A stretch of 64,000 nt of DNA from Chelydra serpentina (Eukaryota > Chordata > Testudines > Chelydridae). The stretch is taken from NCBI GenBank assembly GCA_037349315.1, contig JBAIAC010000214.1:620001-684000 (forward strand), given 5' to 3'. How positions within the stretch are numbered: the stretch's first letter is position 1; each line of letters opens with the position of its first letter. The notes beneath the pieces are model-generated. The model made no database searches, had not been told where the DNA came from, and was given only the letters and a program-made list of their open reading frames with translations. The position numbers were made by a program, and so were the translations under genes. Of this stretch, positions 51,367 through 62,837 are shown piece by piece.

Positions 51367-53575
51367 CCAACTCCCCAACCTGCATCCGTATGTACTCAGC
51401 AGCACCTCCATCCCAGTCTCCAGCTTCTCCACACCCCCTGCAGCCTCTTGGGACCCATGAACCGCACTGCTGTCCATGCACCCAGCCCCCCCTGCAGCCC
51501 TCCCATGCAGCCCAGATTCTCAGAGACCCATACAGCATGCCCCATTTTCTTCACCCCCACATCAGTGCACCCTGCCCCCCCACATGCCTCCTGCCCCCCA
51601 CTCCCAATACCCCATGCACCTCCCCATTCCCCTACCAGTACCATGTCTGGCCCTTGCCCACTGCCTGCAACGCCTGGCGCAGTGGGAAGGACAATGGCCA
51701 GTCCCCACCCCCCAGGTGTCTCTCTGATGGAGGCCCCAGCCTCGCTGCCCCCAGTGCAGCCCCTGTCCCCGTCCTGGCTCCACCCCAGTCTGGCTCCAGC
51801 TGTAACCAGCCAAAATGCTCCTGGAGGTGGCATGGCAGCCCCAGCAAAGGGCCCTGGCTCCAGAATTCACTCCCTATGGAGCCTTTAGGACACATTCCTA
51901 CGGGCATTTGGTTGAGATGGCAGCTGGAGGGCTCTGGGTCTCACTCCCCAGTGCTGCCAGACAGAGACCTATTGCCACCTAGGGCAGTTTCACCCCGGAC
52001 AGGCTGTGTCTGAAGTATAGAGACTTTGTTAGACTGAGCAAGCGGATCGCTAAAATCCCTGCTGGCTACAAAGGAGAAGTCCCTGCTCAAGAGCTCCGTG
52101 CCCGCCCTCTCTCCAGCTGGGCCTGTAACAGGAGAGGTTGTAAACAAGCAGCAGCGGGGACAGGCCAGGGCTTTTGGGAAGCAGTGTTCCCTTACAGGAC
52201 TACTCTGGCAGGCGAGGCCATGCCACTGCCCCAGACACAGGGAGCCAGTCTAGTTTCAGATAGGAGTGGGGGAGATAAGCCCTTGCGGAAGCCGGAAGGG
52301 TCCTTGGGAGCATGGAGGGGACTCAGGGCCAGCTGCTATTAGACAGTAGCTAGGTGGCGGAGTCCATCCCAGGCTCCAGGGACAGAAGTGAGCAGCAGAG
52401 GACAAGTGCCAGGCTAGGGAACCCCTCCTCCCCGCAGCAAGGTCAAAGGGAGGTCAGCTGCCAGAGGCCTGCAGGCCCAGCCAGGCTGCCCCAGGGCTGG
52501 ATGTTCTTTCCCCAACATAACCTGAGGGGATTAACACCAGCACATGCTAGGCACGCTGACATGCTGAGCAGCCATCTGAGGGGCAGCCTCAGCCACACAA
52601 TCCTGAGCCAATCCAGACAGCCCCATGGAGCCTCAGCCCCAGAGACCCTGCAAGGACCAGCCAGCCTCCACCCCAGCATTACAGGGGGCCACAGAGCATC
52701 AGGATTAGGGAAGGGCAACAGATGGCTTCAGTGCAGACACTTCAGGATGCAGCAAACACCCTACAGCTCCCTGCCCCGCACCAACGTTGGCTGCCCCAGC
52801 AGCTAACAGCCTCCCGAGGTGGGATGGGGAACTCTCGCAGACTCCCCTTACTGTGACAGCTGCTACCTACACAGGGGCCAAGCCAGGGTGGAAAACAAAG
52901 TCCTCAGGAACCCCAGTTCTTCCTTCTGACCCTTTGGATTCCCCCAGCTCAGTCTCTTCAGACTCACGTGGGTGCAGACACCCCGTCAGCCCCCGACAGG
53001 GGGAATCCTGCATTTCCCAGCAGTGGATCCCAGCCTGGATCGGGTCCTACCTAAACTCTTCCTAATGGTGCCAGTGACTCTCGGGCCAGGAGAAGAAAGG
53101 AACGAGCCTCTGTGGAAGGGAGGACAGACTTCCAGGTGGAGAGGAAGGGCTAACGGAGAAGGAAGCATCAGAACTCTAGTGACCACAAACATTCACACTG
53201 GTCTGGGACTAGTTTGGTCCCTGGCTCAACAGGGGCTGAAGCAGGAAAGGGAGCTCCTCCGTCGCTCAGCAGCACCACCTGGGGGAGGGTCACAAACAAA
53301 CCAAGGCATATGCTACATCATGGTTCAGATTGCGGGAGCACGGCCACGAATGTCACCCCAGGATCGGGGAGAGTCACACGGCACCTACAAACCTAATCTG
53401 GGACAGACTGTGAGAATGGCTACTGCAGGGGCAGGGAGGCAGCATCAGCCTGGACAAGACAGCTGCTACCGCAGGGAACAACCAGCAGAGAAAAAAAAAC
53501 CTAACAAATAGTGAGAACGTTGCAGGCGAGATGCCGTGGCCTCAAGCACGGAGAAGATACTCGGGTAACATTGCT
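51367..53575. other. Intergenic sequence upstream of MAF1
   Basis: No coding exon or repeat recognised. A noncoding MAF1 exon could be hidden here or farther upstream. Confidence 0.4.
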
Positions 53576-53579
53576 ACAT

Positions 53580-53790
53580 TAGCGACAAAGAGTCCTGTGG
53601 CACCTTACAGACTAACAGAGGTATTGGAGCATAAGCTTTCGTGGGTGAATACCCACTTCGTCGGATGCAAGCAGTGTTCACCCACGAAAGCTTATGCTCC
53701 AATACCTCTGTTAGTCTATAAGGTGCCACAGGACCCTTTGTCGCTTCTACAGATCCAGACTAACACAGCTACCCCTCTGATAATTGCTAC
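53580..53790. mobile_element. Penelope-like terminal repeat in hairpin arrangement
   Basis: CATAAGCTTTCGTGGGTGAA faces its inverted copy TTCACCCACGAAAGCTTATG around a loop of about 20 bases; the arms extend about 70 bases to CCTGTGGCACCTTA / TAAGGTGCCACAGG. It ends CAGACTAACACAGCTACCCC. These are terminal sequences of Penelope-like elements, here without coding sequence. Confidence 0.75.
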
Positions 53791-53794
53791 ATTA

Positions 53795-54625
53795 GTGCAC
53801 AGAGACCCCAACCATTGTCAGAAGACAGGATATTGGGTTAGATGAACCATTGGTCTGACTCAATATTGCCATTCTCGTGTTAGCCTTTTTGGCCACAGTG
53901 TCACACTGGGAGCTTATTTTCAGCTGATTGCCTACCATGACCCCCAAATCTTTTTCAGAGTCACTGCTTCCCAGGATAGAACTCCCCACCCTGTAAGCAT
54001 GGCCTACCGTCTTTGTTCCTAGATGCAGACATTTACATTTAGCCTATTAAAGCACATATTGTGCGCTTGCATTCAGCTTATCAAGTGAACCAGATTGCTC
54101 TGTATCAGTGACCTGTCCTCTTCATGATTTACCACTCGACCAATTTTTGGGTCTTCTGCAAATTCTTCCAGGTCATTGATAAAAATGTTAAATAGCATGG
54201 GGCTAAAAACTGTTCCCTTGAGGACCCCGCTAGAAACAACCTGCTTGATGGCGATTCCCTGTTTACCATTACATTCAGTTGGCCAGCCATTAATCTGTTT
54301 AATATGTGCCGTGTGAATTTTATATCATTCTGGGTTTTTTCATCAGAACGTTGGGAGGTACCAAGTCAAACACCTTCGAGAAGTCTACGTATAGTACAAT
54401 AACAGTCTTATCTCACCAAAACAAGATATGATGTTAGTCTGGTATCTATATAAGCCCATGTTGAGTTGCATTAATTACATTACACTTCTTTAGGTTATTA
54501 TTAATCAAGTCCCACATCAGCCGCTTGATTATCTTGCGCAGGATCACGGTCAGGCTGACAGGCCTATCACAATGGTCATACCATTGACCCTTTTTAAAAA
54601 TTGGCCCAACATTAGCTTTTTCCTC
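53795..54625 (-). mobile_element. Old CR1-like fragment
   Basis: Reverse transcriptase region on the minus strand, diverged; SEKDLGVMVGNQLK is the clearest remnant. Its upstream end blends into unassigned sequence at about 54,625. Confidence 0.7.
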
Positions 54626-54722
54626 CCCCTTGCTCCTGGTGCAAACACCCGCCCTCAGTTGGGTTAAGGAACATGGTGCTTAAAACAGCAGCAGACACCT
54701 GGAGCCCTGCTGACACTAACAG

Positions 54723-55521
54723 TGTGGTAAGACGAGTCCCTGAAACATGTACTCTTGTATCAGAGGCCCAGTATGAGGCCTGAACTAAAGTAACAGTCAA
54801 GACTAGTCAAGCTAAGCAAAGCTGGGCTGCAAGCCAGAGGCAGGTCCTGCTCACGGAAATTGGCAAGAAAAGGGCAGGTAAAGGCACATATTCACATCTA
54901 AGCCATAATAAGAGGAACGTGTGCCAGGACAGCACCAGAACAGCTGGGTACGAACACATCCCACACAGATAACCAGGAACAGGCAGACCCAGCCTAAAGA
55001 CAGTATAAAAGGACAATATGATGGACAGACAAGATGAAGGATAGACAACATGAAAGGACAATAGGATGAATAGACAGTATGATGGATAGATTTGTTCGAA
55101 CCAACCTGTGAGAAAGCAACCAACCAACCCGTGAGAAAAGGCAACCCCCTAATAGAGAGGCTGTACCTCAGTACATTCAATGATGCGTAACCTGTTTGTA
55201 CCTGTGTAGAAGAATGCATCCCTGAGTTAACATCTTTGTCTGGCCTAGGGGGCAGTGGAAAGTCCCACCACTGACTGAGCTGGTCCATTGTCAGGGGGCA
55301 CATATTCGTAGTATGTCCTGTAGAGTCTATGGGAAACTATCACTGTGCTTCGTTTGACAATAAACCTGGCCGGGTGCCTTCGTACCTTATTGGAGTCTGT
55401 AGTCATTGGGGGTTCTCTCAGGGCCTGCTGTGTCAGCTATCTGCGCAGAGCCGGGGCAGCACACAGAGGGAACACACGCACGCAGCGGACTGTTATCATC
55501 GAACAAGAGTAGAGCACCACA
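54723..55521 (+). mobile_element. Possible LTR
   Basis: Termini TGTGGT / ACCACA, a TATAAAA at 55004-55010 and an AATAAA at 55359-55364 in LTR-like spacing. The flanks (AACAG, CCGGT) do not form a target duplication, so the borders are tentative. Confidence 0.4.
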
Positions 55522-55636
55522 CCGGTAGCATCTGACAACATGCTCTTAACATTTTTATGGCTGACTTAGAACAACGCTTCCTTAGCTCTCATCCCCCAAC
55601 GCCCCTACTCTACTTGCGCTACATTGATGACACCTT

Positions 55637-55807
55637 CATCATTCAGCGGTGTCCAATAGAAATTCGATGCTAGCCACACTGCTTGCCATGCTTGTGGTTT
55701 TGAATTTTTCTTATTAGCCACATTATAAAAAAGCCACATGCATTAGCCACAATTCAATAGCCTATTAGCCACATGTGGCTAGTGGTGAACATATTGGACA
55801 CTGCTGA
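55637..55807. mobile_element. Small hAT-type MITE in the Penelope element
   Basis: Inverted ends CAGCGGTGTCCAATA / TATTGGACACTGCTG (14 of 15). The Penelope frame resumes just after it. Target duplication not clear. Confidence 0.65.
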
Positions 55808-56056
55808 TCTAGACCCATGGAAAAGCAGCCCTTGAGGAATTCCACCATGATTTCAACAATTTCCATCCCACCATCAACCTCAGCCTGGACCAGTCCACAC
55901 AAGCGATCCACTTCCTGGACACTACAGTGCTAATAAGCGATGGTCACATAAACACCACCCTATACCGGAAACCTACTGACCGCTATACTTACCTACATGC
56001 CTCCAGCTTCCATCCAGGCCACATCACACAATCCACTGTCTACAGCCAAACTCTAA

Positions 56057-56352
56057 GGGCTTGTCTTCACTACCCGCCGGATCGGCGGGTAGCAATCGAT
56101 CTATCGGGGATCGATTTTTCGCGTCTCATTAAGACGCGCTTAATCGATCCCCGATCGCGCTCCCCGTCGGCTCCAGAAAACCACGTCATCGAGCGGCGCA
56201 AGCGGAGTCGACGGGGGAGCTGCAGCGTTCGACGCGCCGCCGTCTTCATGGTCAGGTAAGCCGATTACGATACGCCGATTTCAGCTACGTTATTCACGTA
56301 GCTGAATCTGCATATCGTAGATCGACCCCCCTTCCCTAGTGTAGCCCTGGGC
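56057..56352. mobile_element. MITE with GGGCTTGTCTTCACTA end
   Basis: CpG-rich element between TAA (56054-56056) and TAA (56353-56355), with ends GGGCTTGTCTTCACTA and TAGTGTAGCCCTGGGC. A 3-bp TAA duplication would suggest PIF/Harbinger, an inference only. It has internal inverted sequences (ATCGATCTATCGGGGATCG and others). Confidence 0.6.
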
Positions 56353-57445
56353 TAAGATACAACCACATTTGCTCCAATCCCTCAGACAGAGACAAACACT
56401 TACAAGATCTCTATCAAGTACAGTACCCACCTGCTGAAGTGAAGAAACAGACTGTCAGAGCCAGAAGAGTACCCAGAAGTCACCTACTACAGGACAGGCT
56501 CAACAAAGAAAGTAACAGAACGGCACTAGCCGTCACCTTCAGCCCCCAACTCAAATCTCTCCAGTGCATCAGCAAAGATCTACAACTTATCCTGAAGGAT
56601 GATCCCTCACTCTCACAGATCTTGGGAGACGAGCCAGTCCTCACTTACAGACAGCCCCCCAACCTGAAGAAAACATTCACCAGCAACCACACACCATGCA
56701 ACAAAAACACTAACCCAGAAACCTATCCTTGCAACAAAGCCCATTGCCAACTCTGTCCACATATCTATTCAAGTGACACTATCATAGGACCTAATCACAT
56801 CCGCCACACCATCAGGGGCTCGTTCACCTGCACATCTACCAATGTGCTATATGCCATCATGTGCCAGCAATGCCCCTCTGCCATGTACATTGGCCAAACC
56901 GGACAGTCTCTACGCAAAAGAATAAATGGACACAAATCTGACATCAGGAATTATAACATTCAAAAACCAGTAGGAGAACCCTTCAACCTCCCTGGTCACT
57001 CAATAACAGAACTAAAAGTGGCAATTCTTCAACAAAAAACTTCAAAAACAGACTCCAACGAGAAACTGCAGAACTGGAATTAATTTGCAAACTGGACACC
57101 ATTAAATTAGGCTTGAATAAAGACTGGGAGTGGCTGGGTCATTACACAAACTGAAAACTATTCCTTTACTGTTACTCACACCTGGTCAACTGTTTGAAAT
57201 GGGCCATCCTGATTATCACTACAAAAGTTTTTCTTCTCCTTCTGATAACAGCCCACCTTAATTGATTAGTCTCTTGGAGTTGGTATGGCAACCCCCATCT
57301 TTTCATGTTCTCTGTATCTCTCTCTTTCTCTCTACCTGCTGTATCTTCTATTCCATGCATCTGATGAAGTGGGTGATAGCCCACGAAAGCTTATGCCCAA
57401 ATAAATTAGTCAGTCTGTAAGGTGCCACAAGTACTCCTCATTCTT

Positions 57446-58259
57446 TCTTCAACCACTGACACCACATCTATGACAGCAATGGAAAGTCTAGCAAAAAAAT
57501 CCTAATGCATACACAACCTCCATGCAAGTGAAAGCCAACCCTAATCCCGACACAGAGGAGTGGGAGGGGATCCCGGACTGATAAGAAAACAGCAGCATAG
57601 GGCTTTTATAGCCTTGGGTCCAGAATAGCATCCCAAGGGTTGCTTGGGATAGCATCCTACGCATGCCCCCTAGCCTTGTTCTATTTTGAAAGCATTTGGT
57701 GGCTCATGACTCCTGCAATGGGATCGGCAGGGAAGGGATAGACTTCCAAAAGACTTGCTACCTTAGCTAATCTCATGAAGCTACTGGAGACATGGCATCA
57801 CCACAGAGAGAAATCCTAGGTCATGACACTAACTTTATTCAAAAGGCCTTTGTTTCAGTCCTGGAGGTGTAGTTATACAAGATTTTATAGCTCCACAACA
57901 CCAGGCAATGACCGATGGAGCAGCAGAGTTCTGGACGTTGGGACCTGAAGGAACATGGACCTCATGTGACAATATCCGGTCTCCAACGGTGACCAGTATG
58001 TGTTGCTGCAGAAGAGAGAGCAGGAACCCTGTCGGAGACAGTTAGGGAATAATCTGCCCAAAGGTGAAATTTCTTCCTACCTCCTAAGTGGTGGCATATG
58101 CTCAGAAGAACAAGGCTTTAGAGCCCCCATTTTTCCCCCCACACCCACAGACTGCACTCAACTGCCCCATGGGCTGAATCTGGCCAACAGCTGCACTTCA
58201 GCCATTCCCTGAGTGACTATAAACAGAGTCATCCAAGCACAGAGGGACTGGGTTAGCAT
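57446..58259. other. Intergenic gap between two Penelope copies
   Basis: No gene or known repeat recognised. Confidence 0.4.
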
Positions 58260-58818
58260 CTCAAAAGGCTGTATTGGCCAGGTGACAGAGCAGTATGGAG
58301 ACACTTTGGCCATTAAGAGGAAATACAACATGGGGTATCATTAAACAATTACAACCCATACTTGACAGGGACCAAACTCGGACAGAAAATTTTCCTGAAC
58401 CTCCTCTTCTGGCCTTCAAACAACTACTCAACATCATCAGAAGCAAGCTCCCCACACACCAGGACACACCAATTCAAAGTAGAACCAGACCTGGCCAGAA
58501 CAACCGATGCAAAACCTTCAGACATACCGCCACTGCTATGATGATCAACCTCCCTAGAACACACCTTTCAAGATCAATGGATCCTACACATGCCTATCAC
58601 AACATGCGTATACTTTATCCAGTGCACTAAGTGCCCCAACAACAACTATGTGGGTGAAACCAGCCAATCACTATGTTCTCGAATAAACTTGCCCAGGAAA
58701 ATGATAGAAAGACAAAAATCACCATATCACCCATGGGCAAACACTTCACAACATGATCGCTCCATGTCAGTCCTTGTCTCAATGCAGGGCCGGCACCAGC
58801 TTTTCGGCCACCCCAAGC

Positions 58819-58849
<31 letters not shown>

Positions 58850-59060
58850 GCAGCCGAAATGCCAAAGCAAAAAAACAAAAACAAAACACAAACAACGGCC
58901 GCCCCAGAATCCTCGGACTGCCGCCCCTTACAGGGCTCCGCCCCAGGCACACACTTTGCCATCTGGTGCCTGGAGCCGGCCCTGCCTCAATGGAAACCTG
59001 CACACCTCCCAAACACAAGCCTAGGATCTTACATCCGTAACTCTGCTAGACAATAAAAAT
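58260..59060 (+). mobile_element. Second Penelope-like fragment with GIY-YIG remnant
   Basis: Encodes LLAFKQLLNIIRSKLP and the GIY-YIG-like VYFIQCTKCPNNNYVGETSQ across a frameshift near 58,600. It differs from the first copy, so it is another lineage. A hAT element interrupts it at 58785-58984. The limits are approximate. Confidence 0.7.
58785..58984. mobile_element. 200-bp hAT-type MITE with long A tract
   Basis: Ends CAGGGCCGGCACCAG / TGGAGCCGGCCCTG, flanked by TCTCAATG (58777-58784) and CCTCAATG (58985-58992), 7 of 8. Contains an uninterrupted A run of more than 20 bases starting at about 58,819. Confidence 0.85.
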
Positions 59061-61364
59061 CATGGGCAGAAGAGAGACACTGGATTTATGGCTCATTACA
59101 ACAACCTGTAATCCACTAACCTTCCTTTTTTGTCCTCTGACTGCAACAATATCGAATGATCTTCAACTTGAATGGTCTTTTACAACATGTGTAAGCCCCT
59201 TAGTTTTCAGTTTAAACTGTTTTTTACCAAAAAAACACCCGATTTTACAAAAAGAATTATTTGTTTCTGATTTTCACTCTACTTTTGTATCATTCAAATA
59301 TATAAAAATAACTTGTTTTATTAGGAAAATACCTATATCTCATGCAATGTACTGTATTTCAATAATACATTAGTCTGTGTGTATATGCAAAGCTGCCTGT
59401 TGAAGTAAGGCTAGAAGATACAAACAGGCAGGCTCTGAAATGCGTGTGCATCTGAACATACTGAATCTCACACCCACCACATACACATTTCAAGTTATTA
59501 GCAGATAACGGTTTAAATATCTGACATGTTAAAATGGGAAGAAAACAAAAATCTGTATCACAGTAGGTTTCAGAACACAAGGAAGTATTCCAAAGTTTAA
59601 AAAAAACAGAAGAAAAGGACGAAGTTGAGTGTATGCACTGCAAATGGCGTGGCCCAATTATTAAATTTTAGAACTATTAGTTTATAAATACTTACTCTAC
59701 AACAGTAAACTGTTTATTCAAATGAAAAGTTTTATTTGGGGATTAGAGATGTATTGTTTTCTTAAACTCAGGGGTGGGTTTGTTTTAGTTCTGCAGCAAA
59801 CCACATTGAATTCCATTCATCAAAACATTAATCTACTGAATACTTTCCCCCTGTACTTCCATCCACCAAAATAAACCTCAATATTTACCTAGAAAAATTA
59901 TTAATAGTTTTTTCCACCAATTTTCACCTGTTTTTGTTGTTGTAGTAACAAACACCAAAAATTCACGGGGAAAATTAAAATAAAAACAGAAAACAATGGG
60001 CCCTAAATATGTGGTAACTACCTATACTAAACAATGTTCTACCTCGTATTTAGCTCTGATGCTCCCAGAGTATCTTTTCCAGGCCCAAAGAGCTCTGTGT
60101 AGCTCAAAAGCTTATCGCTTTCACCAACAGAAAAAAAAAATACTGCCTCATCCACCTTGTCTCTCTCAGAGGAAGTAACTCTTCAGAAGGTAAAATTTGA
60201 GAATGAGCAATGTGTGCCAAAGGCATAAAAAGGCTAAAAATATTTGTGGGCAGAGTCCCAAAAGGAACCTTTGAGCTCTGGTCTCGCTGCACAGACCAAT
60301 TAGCCTCCAGCCACAGAGATATTTTACTGCTGACAGGAAGCCAGGCACATAGCTGGCTGTAAATACAGTACCTTTGAAGACTTGTTTTAAGAACTAGTTT
60401 CTTTTTCTCGCTGGTCTTGGTAAATCCCTTCTCTGGGGCCAAGCAGAAAGCTCTCCCTGGAGAGCGGCTGTTCCCCAGTGCCCTCTAAAGAACCTCAGCT
60501 TTCATTTTAAAGGATCAGAAGCCCGATCCTCAGCTCTCTTCCAGCAGCACAAAGCTGCCACCAGCGGAAGATTCCCCCAGTGTGGGGAAATCCTCAGTTG
60601 GTGCAGTCATCATAGCAGTTCCCATGCCCATCTCCCAGCCCCTGTCCTGGGGAATGGGGGAGGCCAGGGCATCTGCCAACCCTAGTTTCAAGAACAGGCC
60701 CTTCACAGATTACAGCAGCCATGTCAGGTCCATTCTGCTGCTAGAAGCTACTGTCCCTCAGAGGAACAGTGAAGATGTCCAGGCCAGAGAAACAGATGGG
60801 ATTCCAGCAACCCTGCACTGAACTGGTGGGACTATGACCCACTTCCACAAGTTTCTAAAAGAGTCTCAGTTAATTTTGCCACTACAGAAAGACAGCTATG
60901 AGAGTAGCTCCCTCAGGCATTGAGGGAGATAGGGCTCCCTGCAACGAGGACCATTTATCTGTAGTAAACAAGGACAGAACAATCAGAAATTATCAAAAGC
61001 AGGAAACATTAAGAATTAATAGCTGGAAATGCTTCTCAAAAAAGACCAATTAGGTAATGGAACAGGAAACTAATAAAGGTCACATGATCACTATCTTGCT
61101 CTATGACTAGACTTGTGGCTGATGCAGGAAGCTAAGAAAAATGGTTCTAGAGTAAGGCAGGAATGAGACTCCGAGCTAAGAGAAATTCTACACTCCAAAT
61201 ATCTATGCAGTTCAATGTGCTACGTTAGTGAAGCATTAAGGCTGAAAATCTCACATCTGAGAACTTGGTCAGTTGTGGGAGAGAAGGATCTTTTATGACC
61301 CCCATAAGAGAGCAAGAAAAAGAAAGTGTGAAACTGAAATCAAGTCACCGTTAACTGGAGTGGT
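59061..61364. other. AT-rich intergenic region
   Basis: Noticeably AT-richer than the rest. No exon, RNA gene or recognised repeat. Confidence 0.45.
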
Positions 61365-61507
61365 TTCAGAGTGGTAGCCCTGTTAGTCTGTATGAGCAAA
61401 AACAACGAGGAGTGCTTATGGCACCTTAGAGATTAACAAATTTATTTGGGCATAAGCTTTTGTGGGCTAAAACCCACTTCATCAGATGCATGGAGTGGAA
61501 AATACAG

Positions 61508-61938
61508 TAGTGGTTCCCCAACCTCTCTGTGGCCAAGAGCACATTCATCCGTTCATCAGAGTGTGGCGGGCAGCGACACTTCTCGGCGGCATTTCGGCGG
61601 CGATGGTTCTCCGCCGGAAGCGCTCCTCGGCGGCATTTCGGCGGCGATGGTTCTCCGCCGGAAGCGCTCCTCGGCGGCATTTCGGCGGCGATGGTTCTCC
61701 GCCGGAAGCGCTCCTCGGCGGCATTTCGGCGAAAGCTTCTCCGCCGGAAGCGCTCCTCGGCGGCATTTCGGCGAAAGCTTCTCCGCCGGAAGCGCTCCTT
61801 GGCGGCATTTCAGTGGCGACGCTTCTCCGGCTGATGCTCCTCTACTCTTCCTTTCTTGGTGCCGGCCCTGACGGCGGGCGCACATAAATGTCCCGGCGGG
61901 CACCACGGCGCCCGCAGGCACCATGCTGGGGACCACTG
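61508..61938. mobile_element. hAT-type element with CpG-dense internal repeat
   Basis: Ends AGTGGTTCCCCA / TGGGGACCACT; possible target duplication TACAGTAG and TGCAGTAG (7 of 8), depending on where the ends are set. The Penelope sequence resumes on both sides. Confidence 0.7.
61583..61840 (+). repeat. 44/42-bp CpG-dense tandem repeat
   Basis: Six units starting TCGGCGGCATTTCGGCG at 61583, 61627, 61671, 61715, 61757 and 61799 (spacing 44, 44, 44, 42, 42). Confidence 0.9.
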
Positions 61939-62110
61939 CAGTAGCAGGTATAAATACACAGCACATGAAAAGATGGGAGTTGCCTTACCAAGTGGAAGGT
62001 CAGTCTAACGAAATTCAATTAACAGCAGGATACCAAGGGAGGAAAAATCACTTTTGTAGTGGTAATGAGAGTGGCCCATTTTGTTAAACTTTCCATGAAA
62101 TATGAGTGAA

Positions 62111-62837
62111 CATTTAATTTAGATCCATTTTTGGGAGCTCTAATCTCATTACTGCAGCATACCTGGAATTTTGGAGAACAGATAGCCCAGATAACTGAGC
62201 ACCAGGAGCTTGGCATGGAGTTTGTACCCCCCACTGAGTTACCAGACACCGAATAATAATGGAGAGAGAGAGTGTGGAAGGGGGTGAAGCAGGACCAATG
62301 CCTCTCATTCTGGGCAGATGGCAGACAGAGCCATTGTCCAAGACTGTCAGCAAAAGATACCATCTGCTCAGACACCAAGAGATTCATGAGCAAACTCATG
62401 GGCAAAAGGGAAACAACCCACACAGGAAAGGACAGAAGCCAAACCTTGATAAAGTCAGGTTAGCGAACAGACCAGGAAAGGCAGAAAGCAAAGGGAACAT
62501 GTGAGAGTTAGAGGATGGGTAAAGGCATAAATATCAGCCCTGTCTAGCCTTTACTTTTAGTCCATTCCTTTCACCTGACAGGAACTGCTCTTGTGGTTTC
62601 CCTGATACCAAAATGCACTATTTGGACTTCTTACTTTTCAGTACAGCTGTTGCTCATCAGAGCAGGGACTTGCCCCCTCCCCCACCTCCTGGACCCCTTT
62701 CACCCCAAAACTTCAGTTAGCTTGTCCAGAATCAGGAATAGCAGAAGGTGCCTCCAACTGCAAAACAGCTGATTCAGTTACAGTGAGCAAAACTCTGGAG
62801 ACTCCCAGGTTCTTATGAGTTCCTGTTCTAAGAGCTG
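62111..62837. other. Intergenic gap
   Basis: No gene or clear repeat recognised. Confidence 0.4.

Larger units (their letters stand above)
55522..57445 (+). mobile_element. Penelope-like element (reverse transcriptase and GIY-YIG endonuclease), twice interrupted
   Basis: The reverse transcriptase palm remains with LLYLRYIDDTFII (YIDD at 55620-55631), then LHASSFHPGHITQS. The C-terminal part (56439-57083) carries a GIY-YIG endonuclease: YAIMCQQCPSAMYIGQTGQS with R and H residues downstream, preceded by a Cys-rich CNKAHCQLC motif. The 3' end is the characteristic GCCCACGAAAGCTTATGC. A hAT-like element (about 55,637-55,807) and a MITE (56057-56352) split the reverse transcriptase. The N-terminal half is missing. 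Confidence 0.85.
61365..62110 (-). mobile_element. Third Penelope-like 3' end, split by a hAT-type element
   Basis: Reverse complement of the 3' part of the copy at 55.5-57.4 kb: GCATAAGCTTTTGTGGGC, CCACTTCATCAGATGCATGG, then after the insertion GAAAAGATGGGAGTTGCCTTACC (positions 61,966-61,988). No coding sequence remains. Confidence 0.75.

Noticed and set aside
58819..58846. Poly(A) tail of a retroposed transcript
   Set aside because: The A run is internal to an element with hAT-type inverted ends and an 8-bp duplication, so it is not a retroposition tail.
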